A stretch of 38,032 bases of DNA from DATATB01 sp036268995 (lineage in GTDB: Bacteria > Planctomycetota > Planctomycetia > Pirellulales > PNKZ01): assembly GCA_036268995.1 (NCBI GenBank), contig DATATB010000094.1:1-38032 (forward strand), written 5' to 3'. Below, piece after piece: positions 6,380 to 16,900 of this stretch (position 1 is its first letter; each line of letters starts with the position of its first letter). The notes under the pieces were generated by a model. The model was given only the letters and a program-made list of their open reading frames with translations. It searched no databases and had not been told where the DNA came from. Position numbers and translations under genes: made by a program.

Positions 6380-7411
6380 CTATCTGCCGCCGGATTTTTC
6401 GAGCGTCGGCTCGGGCTGCCAGAGATAGAGGAACGTGGGCAGCTTGGCCCGATCGAGGCCGGGCAGGCTGAAGGGGAAGAGCCCCGACTGGAGCGGCACG
6501 TTGGGCGTGATGGAATACGGCGTGTAGGCGCGGTCGGCCGCCCGATGATAGAGCACGACCGAGGCCTGCGGTGCTCCACCGGCCTGCCGGGCCATGGCGA
6601 TGCAGTCGTCGAGATAGCCGATCGAATTGATGAGGTGCAGATCGAGCGCCTGCCGGGCCGTGAAGACCCGGCCGTCGAACAGGCTGGGATCCGGCGGCGG
6701 CGTCAGATGCCGCGACATGGTTACCAGCTCGCAAAAGCGGGCGTGGAACTCGTCGGACATGGTTTGCAGCAGTTGCCGCTTCGAGGCGTCGAGGCCTTTG
6801 ATCGGCGAGCCCAGGTCGATGTTGTCGCCCGACTTCACCGGCGTGGCCACGACATTGTGCTGGGCCATCGCATCGGCCAGGTTGTAGACGTTCAGCACCA
6901 CGCCGATGCCGCCCGTGATGGTGGTCGGATGGGCGACAATCTGGTCGGCCGCCGTCGCCAGGTAGTACGCGCCGCCGGCTCCCACGTCCATCAGGCAGGC
7001 AATGACCGGCCGGCCGGTGCGCATGCGAAACGCTTGCAGGTCGTGGTGCATGATGTCGCTGGCCGTGACGCCGCCGCCCGGGCTATTGATGCGGATCACG
7101 ACGGCACGCACCGCCGGGTCGCAAGCCGCGGCCGTCAGCCGCTCGCGGAACATGGCGACCGGGTTCTCGCCTTGCGAGTAAGGACCCGACATGTCCATGT
7201 TCAGCAACAGGCCGTCGACGTCGATCACGGCCACCTTGAGCGTCGAGCAAGGGTCGACCTGCTCGACGGCCATCGGCACGACCGGTCCGGTGGCGGCGGG
7301 CTGGGCCGTGACCTTGGAATTCGTGGATATGCAGATGCCGCCCTTACAGCCGGAGAGCGCCAGCGCCAACAGGCAGCAGCAAAGGCGGCAGTAGAAATAG
7401 ACGCGATCCAT
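6380..7411 (-). CDS. S49/SppA-like lipoprotein, catalytic residues apparently lost
   Basis: This 343-residue lipoprotein has a lipobox ALALSGC with the lipid-bearing Cys at residue 22. It belongs to the S49/ClpP-crotonase fold by 'VIRINSPGGGVTASDI' (residues 105-120), 'GAYYLATAADQIVAHP' (147-162), 'TGGIGVVLNVYN' and the C-terminal 'GRVFTARQALDLHLINSIG'. SppA cuts leftover signal peptides with a Ser/Lys dyad. Aligned by eye with Bacillus SppA, the Ser position in 'AASGGYY' is Gly146 here ('GAGGAYY') and the Lys position in 'KSGAHKD' is Ile198 ('KSGDNID'). A non-proteolytic, scaffold-like role is therefore possible. ATG 7411 gives a normal lipoprotein signal; ATG 7417 is an alternative. It heads the minus-strand group and diverges from the NRPS gene. 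Confidence 0.8.
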   Translation of the reverse strand: MDRVYFYCRLCCCLLALALSGCKGGICISTNSKVTAQPAATGPVVPMAVEQVDPCSTLKVAVIDVDGLLLNMDMSGPYSQGENPVAMFRERLTAAACDPAVRAVVIRINSPGGGVTASDIMHHDLQAFRMRTGRPVIACLMDVGAGGAYYLATAADQIVAHPTTITGGIGVVLNVYNLADAMAQHNVVATPVKSGDNIDLGSPIKGLDASKRQLLQTMSDEFHARFCELVTMSRHLTPPPDPSLFDGRVFTARQALDLHLINSIGYLDDCIAMARQAGGAPQASVVLYHRAADRAYTPYSITPNVPLQSGLFPFSLPGLDRAKLPTFLYLWQPEPTLEKSGGR

Positions 7412-7925
7412 AGGCATCCCAGCCTGGTCTGGCCCCCAACCCATCGAGCGCTGGCTCCGGGCCGGACGAACCATCTGGGATAGACATCGTCGCTCGCATT
7501 GCCGCAACGACAGGTGCTGGCGTCAAGCTCGGCACAGCTTTCCAGGCTGCTAGGGCGGCATTCCGGCCGCCGGGATTGGCCAAAAGTTACCGCCCGCACA
7601 ATCGTCAATTTCGGCACGGTCGCGAGCGCCGGCCGACGCAAATATGGGGCAGTTTTGACCAGAGGTGCAGCCAATTTGATGGCGCTTTTGACGTCCAGCC
7701 ACATTGCCAGAAGATGTGTAATTTGTAAGAAAAGTACGCGAGCCCAACGTAGGTTTTGAGCGAATAATAGAGTGTCCTCGCGGTGTTGCCCGCCCTGAGT
7801 GCGGTCCGACAGACCGCTGAAATCTCGCGTCATGTCATGGCGCGCACGGAATTTGCACCGACTCTGCTCGGGCGAGTTCCTTCTCTCTTGTGTCGCTACC
7901 CACACGGCTCGTTGTCGATCGCACC
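7412..7925. other. Divergent intergenic region between sppA-like gene and NRPS
   Basis: The 514-base spacer must hold promoters for both divergent genes. No gene is supported in it. A small hairpin GCGGTC-cgaca-GACCGC lies at 7801-7817, about 110 bases before the NRPS ATG. A TTGACG at 7688-7693 could be a -35 box, but no good -10 follows at normal spacing. The region from 7600 to 7780 is clearly more AT-rich than the flanks, as expected of a promoter region. Confidence 0.4.
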
Positions 7926-10900
7926 ATGGCTATCAATCAAGTTTTGCCGACAGCGTCGGATGCCTCGGAGATTCGACATCTGGTGGAGATGGTGCGGCAG
8001 CGTGCCCGGCAGCATCCCGAGCGGACCGCCTATGTTTTTCTGCCCGACGGCGAGCATGAGCAGGGTCGGCTGACATTCGGCGAGCTGGATCGCCGCGCCG
8101 CGGCGCTGGCCGCGCACTTGCAAGCGCGTTCGCTTTCCGGCGAGCGGGCCCTGCTGGTTTATGACCCGGGATTGGAATACATCGTGGCCTTTTACGGCTG
8201 CCTGTATGCCGGCGTGATTGCCGTGCCCGTCTATCCGCCGGATCCGTTGCGTTTCAACCGCGTGTTGCCGCGATTGATGAGCATCCTCGAACAGGCTGAA
8301 GCCCGGGTCGTGCTCTCTTCGACGGAAATCCTGGAGTGGAGCCGGCAGTTTTTCGTCAAGTCGCCGCGAACCGAGCACGTGCTGGCCACCGACACGCTAG
8401 TGTCTGCCGGCGACGAATCGCAATGGTTGCCGCCAGACATCGGCAGCGAAAGCATCGCGTTTTTGCAATACACGTCCGGCTCGGGCGGTGATCCCAAAGG
8501 CGTGATCCTGACGCACGGCAACCTGCTCGCGAATCTCGAACAGATGGGCCGCATGCATCACGAGGGCGCCAGCGCCGTGCTCTGGCTGCCGCCCTATCAC
8601 GACATGGGTTTGATCGGCGGCATTCTGCTGCTGGCCTATCGCGGCCGCCCGATGGTCATCATGCCGCCGCTGGCCTTTGTGCAGCGGCCGATTCGCTGGC
8701 TCGAAGCGATTTCGCGCTACCGGGCCACGTCGTCGGGCGGCCCCAATTTCGGTTACGAACTGTGCGTCAAGAAGATCGACCCGGCTGAATGTACCGGCCT
8801 GGATTTGAGCACCTGGCGCCTGGCGTGCAATGGCTCGGAACCGATTCGCTCCGACACGCTCGATCGGTTCTTCGAAAAGTTCGCTCCCTACGGCCTGCGG
8901 CGCGAAACGTTTTGCCCCTGCTACGGCCTGGCCGAAGCCACGCTGATGGTAAGTTGCGCGCGGCTGGAACAAGCGCCGGTGCTGTGTACGCTGGATGCTG
9001 CCGAGCTCGAAGAAAATCGTGTGCGGCCGGCCGGCGAGGGCGATACGCCGACGCGATCGCTCGTTTCCAGTGGCCAGCCGGTCGATCACGACCAGGTGCT
9101 GATCGTCGATCCCAATACGCTTCTTCCGTGTCCGGACGACCACGTGGGCGAGATCTGGGTCTCGGGCCCGAACATTGCCCAGGGCTATTGGAATCGGCCG
9201 GAGGAATCGGCGGCCACGTTCGCCGCTCGGCTGGCCGGCGATGACGAGGCATCGTACTTGCGCACTGGCGACTTGGGTTTTCTGCTCGATGGCGAGCTGT
9301 TCGTCACCGGTCGGATCAAGGATCTGATCATCGTCGCGGGGCGGAATCATTATCCGCAGGACATCGAACGGACGGCGGAAGAAACACATCCCGCGCTCAA
9401 GCATGACGGCGGGGCCGCGTTTTCGGTCGAAATCGATGGCGAAGAACGTGTCGTCGTCGTGCAGGAAGTGCTGCGTCCCCGCAAGCTGGACTTGGAACAA
9501 TTGACCCAACAGGTGCGCGCCGCCGTGATCGAAGAGCATGAATTGCCGCTGGCGGCCGTGGTCTTCATCCAGTCCGGCAGCATGCCCAAGACTTCCAGCG
9601 GCAAAGTCCAGCGCCAGGCTTGCAAGCAAATGTTCCTGGCGGACGAACTGCTGGTGCTGGCTCAGTGGCGAGCCGATGCGACACCGCCCGCTGCGGCCGA
9701 ACGTTCGCCGGACGACGCGCCGCAAACCAACACCGAAGAAGTGCTGGCCGGCATCTGGAGCGAAGTGCTCGGCGTGTCGCAGCCGGGCCGGCACGATGAT
9801 TTTTTTCTGCACGGCGGGCAGTCGCTCTTGGCCACGCAGATGATGGCCCGCGTCGCCACTGTGTGGGATGTCGAACTGCCGCTGGCGGCGCTGTTCGAAG
9901 CGCCGACACTTGCCGGTTTGGCCGAACGCATCGACACCGCCCAGCGCACCGCTGCAAAAGACGGCGATCAACCCGCCGAGCACGACGCAATCGTGCCGAT
10001 TCGCCGCGAGCCGGGCTTGCCGCTGTCGTTTGCTCAACAGCGTTTGTGGTTTCTCGATCAGCTCGAGCCCGGCAATCCGTTTTACAACCTGCCGACCGCC
10101 GCGAAGCTGACCGGGCCGATCGACGTGCCGGCCCTGCGCCGCACGCTGGACGAACTGGTGCGCCGCCATGAGTCTTTACGATCACGCTTTTACGCCAGCG
10201 AAGGCCAGCCGCGGCTGGAGATCCTTCCCGCAGAGCCGGTCGAGCTGGCGGAAGTGGATTTGCAGCCGCTGGAAGAGTCGATCCGCCAGCAGCAACTGCG
10301 CGAGCGGATAACGCAGGAGTCGCGGCGGCCGTTTGACTTGTCGCGCGGCCCACTGCTGCGGGCCGTGCTCTTTCGGCTGGCGGACGACGAGCACGTGTTG
10401 CTGGTGTGCATGCACCACATTGTGGCCGATGGTTGGTCGCTGGGCGTGCTGGTCGGAGAAATGTCGGCCGTTTACGAGGCCTTTTGCCGCGGCGCTGCGT
10501 CGCCGCTGGCGCCGTTGACGCTGCAATACGTCGATTTCGCGGCCTGGCAGCGGGAGCATTTGCCAGGCCCGCGGCTGGAGCAGCAGTTGGACTACTGGCG
10601 CGGTCAACTGGCCGACTTGCCGCCGGCGCTGGAGTTGCCCAGCGATCGGCCTCGCCCGCCGCAGCCGAAGTTTGCCGGCGCGCTGGAGTCGCGACTCTTG
10701 GGATCGGAACTGAGCCAGCGGCTCGACCAGGCGAGCCGGGCCGAAGGCGTGACGCCGTTCATGTTCCTGCTGGCGGGTCTCGATACGCTGCTGCACCGCT
10801 ATACCGGCTGCGACGACCTGGTCGTCGGCTCGCCCATTGCCGGCCGCACGCGGCGCGAGCTCGAGTCGCTGATTGGGTTCTTCGCCAACATGTTGGTGTT

Positions 10901-13900
10901 GCGCACCGACACGGCGGGCGACCCGACCTTTCGCGAGCTACTCGGCCGTGTGAAGCAAGTCACCCTGGGCGCCTATGCTCACCAGGACGTGCCGTTCGAA
11001 AAGCTGGTCAACGAACTCGAACCCACGCGCTGCCTGCATCGCTCGCCACTGTTTCAAGTGGCCCTGGTTTTGCAAAACGCACTGCCAACCACGGGCGGCG
11101 AATTGCCTGTGCGGATCGAGCCGCTGTTGGTCGACAACGGCACGGCGAAATACGACCTGACGATCTACTGCTGGCCGCGGCCGCAGGGTTTGGAACTGGT
11201 CGCCGAGTACAGCACCGAGCGTTTCGAAGCGGCCACGATGACCCGGCTGCTGGCCGGTTTGGAATCGCTGCTGGCTGCAGCAGTCGCCCGGCCGGAACTT
11301 CGGCTATCTGAAATGCCGGTGATGGCCGAAGCCAATCGGCAGCGGCTGGGCGAATGGGGCAGCGGCCAGCGGCATCCTTTGTCGCCCGACACGCTGCCGG
11401 AAATCTTCGCCCGTCAGGCTGCGCACGCGCCCGATGCGATTGCAGTGACCGATAGCCACACTTCGTTGTCGTATCAGGCGCTCGACCGCCGCTCAAATCG
11501 GCTGGCCCGCTATCTGCGGCATTTGGGCGTGGCTCCCGACGTGCTGGTCGGCCTGTGCGTCGACCGTTCGTGCGACATGCTCGTGGGCCTGCTCGGGATT
11601 CTCAAGGCGGGCGGCGCTTACGTGCCGCTCGATCCGGCCTATCCACCGCAGCGGTTGGCTCACATGCTGGCCGATGCCCAAGTGCGGGTGCTTGTGACGC
11701 AAACCGGCCTGCCCGACCGGCTGCCACCGCACGAAGCCGAAGAAGTGCTACTGGACGCCGATTGGCCCAGCATTGAACGCGAAGCGGACGACCCGCTGGA
11801 GCCGATTGCACTGCCCGAGCATCTGGCCTACACGATTTATACCTCCGGCTCGACCGGCCAGCCCAAGGGCGTGGAAATCACACATCGGGCGCTGGCTAAT
11901 TTTCTGGCGTCATTCCGCGAAGAGCCGGGACTCGAGTCCGACGACATCCTGCTGGCGGTGACCACGTTGTCGTTCGACATTGCGGCGCTGGAGCTGTTCC
12001 TGCCGTTGGCGGTCGGCGCGCAGACGGTGATTGCCGAGCGCGAGGTCGCCGTCGATGGCCAGGCCCTGGCGGCGCTGATTGAACATTCGGGCGCCACGGT
12101 CATGCAGGCCACTCCGGCCACCTGGCGTTTGTTGCTCGCTGCCGATTGGCGGCCCAGCCGACAAATCAAAATCATTTGCGGCGGCGAAGCGCTGCCGCCG
12201 GCGCTGGCCGCGCAATTGGCCCAGCGTGCGACAAGCCTGTGGAACGTCTACGGCCCGACCGAGACCACCATCTGGTCGACCGTATACGAAGTCCGCTTAC
12301 CCGAAACTAATGGCGTGGGTAATTCGGTCCCCCTGGGACGACCGATCGCCAACACCGAGCTGTACGTGCTGGACCGCGATCGTAATCTCGTGCCCATCGG
12401 CGTGCCGGGCGAGCTGTATATCGGCGGCCTGGGGCTGGCGCGCGGCTATCGGCATTTGCCGAACCTGACGCGCGAGCGATTCGTGCCGCACCCGTTCAAC
12501 AGCGACGGCGGGGCACGCCTGTATCGCACGGGCGACCTGGTGCGCTGGCTGGCCAATGGCACGCTGGAATTCCTGGGTCGCGCCGATCACCAGGTCAAGC
12601 TGCGCGGCCATCGCATCGAGCTGGGCGAGATCGAAAGTATCCTGTCGCGGCATCCGGCGGTGGCCGAAGCCGCGGTGCTGCTGCGAACCGACCTGCCGGG
12701 TGACCCGCGGCTGGTGGCCTACTATGTGCCGGCCGGACAACAGAACATCGAACAGCACGCGCTGGCTCAATGGCTCAAGCGGCAACTGCCCGACTACATG
12801 TTGCCGGCCTGCTTTGTGCGGCTGGATCAGATGCCGCGCACGCCCAATGGCAAGCTCGATCGGCAGCGGCTGCCCAAGCCCGACGGGCTGGCTGCCGAGC
12901 CGTCGGGCGGTTTCGTCCCGCCGGCGAGTGTCACCGAGCAAGCCCTGGCTGAATTGTGGTGCGAACTGCTGCAACTTGCCCGCGTGGGCCGGCACGACCA
13001 TTTCTTCGACCTGGGCGGGCATTCGCTGCTGGCCACGCAACTCGTGTCGCGCATCCGCGTGCAATGGGAAATCGAACTGCCGCTGCGGGCGATCTTCGAG
13101 GCGCCCGAACTGTGCAACCTGGCAGAGCGCGTGGACGCCGCGCGTGCTCAAGGCGCATCGACAAGCCGGCTGCCGGCCATCGTGCCGGTCGATCGCGATG
13201 GGCGGTTGCCGTTGTCGTTCGCGCAGCAGCGATTGTGGTTTCTGGATCAAATGGAGCCGGGCAATCCGGTGTATGTCTTGCCGGCGGCGGCCCGGCTCAG
13301 CGGCCCGCTCGATCGTGGGCTGCTCGAGCAAAGCCTGGCCGAAGTGGTGCGGCGGCACGAGGGCTTGCGGACCATTTTTCCGCAACACGACGGCCAGCCG
13401 GAGCAGCAGATCTTGCCGGCCGGGCAGATGTACCTCGAGCATGTCGATCTGCGGCATCTGGCAACCGCCGATCGCGAGCGAGAACTGGCCGACCAGATGC
13501 GGACGGCTGCCCGGCGGCCGTTCGACTTGGCACGCGGGCCGCTCGTCCGGGCCATCTTGTTCGAGCTGGCCGAGCGCGAGCACGTGCTGCTGTTGGTGCT
13601 GCACCATATCGTGGCCGATGGCTGGTCGCTGGGCGTAGTGCTCGGCGATATTGCAGCCACGTATCGAACTTTGGCCGAAGGCCGGACTGCTTCCGCCGCA
13701 CCGGCGATTCAATATGTCGATTTTGCCGTCTGGCAAACGCAAGCGTTCGCCGGTCCGGCACTCGACGAGCAATTGGCCTGGTGGCAACAGCAGTTGGCCG
13801 AGTTGCCGCCGCCGCTGGATTTGCCGACCGATTTTCCGCGGCCGCACGCGCCACGCTTCACCGGCGGGCTGGTGACGCGGGAACTCTCGCCCGAATTGGC

Positions 13901-16900
13901 CGAAGAACTCCACGCGGCGAGCCGAGCCGAGGGCGCGACGTTTTTCATGCTGCTGTTGGCCGGCTTCGAAAGCCTGCTGGCGCGCTACAGCGGGCAGACG
14001 CGTTTTTGCGTCGGCACGCCGATCGCCAATCGCACGCGCGTCGAGCTCGAATCGCTGGTCGGCTTTTTTGCCAACACACTGGCCCTGCCGGCCGAACTGG
14101 ATGGCAATCCGACGTTTCGCGAGCATCTGGCGCGCGTCAAGCAAACCACGTTGGGCGCGTTTGCCCATCAGGACGTACCGCTGGAAAAGCTGGTCGAAGC
14201 ACTGGCTCCCGAGCGGAGCCGCAATCGCGCGCCGCTGTTCCAGGTGGCGCTCGTGCTGCAAAACGCGCCGCTGGCGCTCGATCAGCCCGGCGGACTGCGG
14301 GTCGAGCCGCTGGCGGTGGACAACGGCACGGCGAAATACGACCTGACGCTGTTTTGCTCCGAGCATCATGGCCGACTCGTGCTCTCAGCCGAATACAGCG
14401 ATGAGCTGTTCACGTCGGCGACGATCGGCCGCATGCTCGAATCGCTCGAGCGGCTGCTGGCCGCCGCGGCGCGCAATCCCGATTTGCGGCTCGGCGAATT
14501 GCCGCTGCTCTCGGATGCCGAAGAACACCGGCTGCTCGACGAGTTCAACCATACGCAAAGCGAATTTCCCCAGGATCAAACGCTCGTTGGGTTGTGGGCC
14601 GATGCGGCCCGACGTTTTGCCGATCGACCGGCCGTGGATTGCGGCGACGAATCGCTCAGCTACCGAGAGCTCCAGCTTCGCGCCAGCCGATTGGCGGAGG
14701 AACTGCGCAGCCGCGGCATTGGCCCTGGCTCACGCGTGGCACTGTGCGTCGATCGCAGCCCCGCCATGCTCATCGGCATGCTGGGCACGCTCGAGGCGGG
14801 GGCCGCGTATGTGCCACTCGATTCCGGCTGGCCGTCCGCGAGGCTGACAAGCCTGCTGGCCGATGCCGAGGTTGCCGCTCTGATTGCAGACCCGGCCACG
14901 GCGGCGGCGCTGCCCGCGTGCGATGCGCCGACCATCGTCGTCGATTGGCGGCAGAAGCCGACCGTCGATGCGCTGGCAGGTTCGACCCCATTGCCGGCCG
15001 ATGCCGATAGCCCAGCGTACGTGATATATACCTCCGGTTCGACGGGTCGGCCCAAGGGAGTGGAAGTCAGCCATCGGGCGCTCGTAAACCATGCCTGGCA
15101 TCTGGCCGGGCGGTTGGGTCTGGCTGCCGGCCAGCGCGTGCTGCAATTCATTTCGCCCAGCTTCGATGCCTCGGCCGAGGAAATTTTTCCGGCGCTCGTC
15201 AGCGGCGCCACGCTGGTGCTCTGTCCCGCGGATCTGGCCTGCGGTGGCCGGCCGTTGGCCGAGTTCTGTCAGCAGCAGCGGATCGATGTCTGGCATCTGC
15301 CGACGGCCGTGTGGAGGCAGCTTGTCGAGGAGCTGGCTGCGCAGAACGAGACGCTGGCCGAGCCGCCACGCGTGCTGCTGGTGGGCGGCGAGCCGGCGCC
15401 GTATCGCACTTTGGCAAGCTGGCGATCGCTGACGCACGGGCACGGACGGTTTCTGCATGCCTATGGATTGACCGAGGCCGCGGTGACCTCGACGCTGTGG
15501 GAAACCACGCTCGACGAGCTGCCGAAAGTCGTCGGCCAGTGGCTGCCCATCGGCCGGCCGATTGCCAACACGCGGGCCTTCGTGCTCGACGCCTTCGGCC
15601 AGCCGGCGCCGCTGGGCGTGACCGGCGAGCTGTTCATCGGCGGCGTGGGCCTGGCCCGCGGCTACTATCACAATCCCGAGCTGACGGCCGAGCGGTTTGT
15701 GTACAACCCGCTGGCGCGCGCCGATGTGAATGGCTTTGGCGGGCGGTTTTATCGCACGGGCGACCGCGTGCGCTGGCTGGCCGACGGCAACCTCGAGTTT
15801 CTCGGCCGCGCCGATCAGCAGCTCAAGTTCCACGGCCTGCGAATCGAGCCGGCCGAAATCGAAAGCGCTTTGCAGTCGCATCCCGGTGTGCGCGACGCGC
15901 GGGTCGTAGCACGCGACGGCGCTGCTGGCCAGCAATTGGTGGCGTACGTCGTGCCCGCGACTGACGAAGGCGGCAGTCCGTTGGCCGCGGGCGTCGAAGG
16001 CCAGCAGGTGGATCACTGGCATTCGATTTTCGAGGGCACGTACGGCAATGCCGCCGGCGAGGCTGAGCCCACGTTCAATCTCGTCGGCTGGAATTCCAGC
16101 TACACGGGCCGGCCGATCGTCGAGCAAGAGATGCGCGCATGGCTGGATCACACGGTCAATGCGATCGAGGACTTGCGGCCGGATGGGCTGGGCCGCGTGC
16201 TGGAGATCGGCTGCGGGACCGGCATGGTGCTGTTCCGCCTGGCCGCGCAGGCCCGCGAGTATTGGGCCACCGATTTTTCCGCGGCATCGCTGGCCTACGT
16301 CGAGCGGTCGCTGGCTGCCCTGCCCCAGCGGCCGGCCGTGACGCTTCTTCAGCAGCCGGCCGACGATTTCACCGGGTTGGAGGCGTCGTCATTCGACGTG
16401 ATCATTCTGAATTCGGTCGCGCAGTATTTTCCCAGTGCCGATTACCTGGCGCGGGTCATGACCGGCATCGCGCGGCTGCTCAAGCCGGGCGGCGCGATTT
16501 ACCTGGGCGACATTCGCAGCTATCCGCTGCTGGCCGCATTTCATACGTCGGTCGAGCTGGCGCACGCGGCCGACGACGTGTCGCGCGCCGAATTGCGCGA
16601 GCGGGTCGCCCGTCGCATCGACCAGGAGCAGGAATTGTGCGTGGCGCCGGCCATGTTCGCAGCCTGGGCCGATGAATGCATGCCCGGCGCGCGGGTAGAA
16701 ACGCGGCTCAAACGAGGCGGCGACACGAACGAACTGACGCGCTTCCGCTACGACGTGGTGCTGCATTCTGGTGCTCATCCGCTAAACGCAGGTCCCGCGC
16801 TGTGCTGGTCCGCGGAGTTCGGCAGTTTGAATCGGCTGCGCGAACGCTTGCATCGCGAGCGGCCCGAGCAGGTGACAGTTAATTGTGTGCCGAATGCCCG

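Noticed and set aside
6176..7483. 435-codon plus-strand frame opposite the SppA-like gene
   Set aside because: Arg/Gly/His-rich shadow; crosses the BIME-like repeat and lacks a ribosome-binding site.
8397..10169. Long open frame (590 codons) antisense to the NRPS
   Set aside because: It mirrors the GC-rich third-codon bias of the NRPS gene and has no domain or start signal; the plus-strand NRPS motifs are decisive.
12297..14369. Antisense open frame of 690 codons across PCP2/C2
   Set aside because: Low-complexity Gln/Arg/His-rich composition typical of antisense frames in GC-rich genes; overlaps clearly coding NRPS domains.
14730..16151. Antisense open frame of 473 codons across A2
   Set aside because: Same reasons: shadow of the adenylation domain, no recognisable family.
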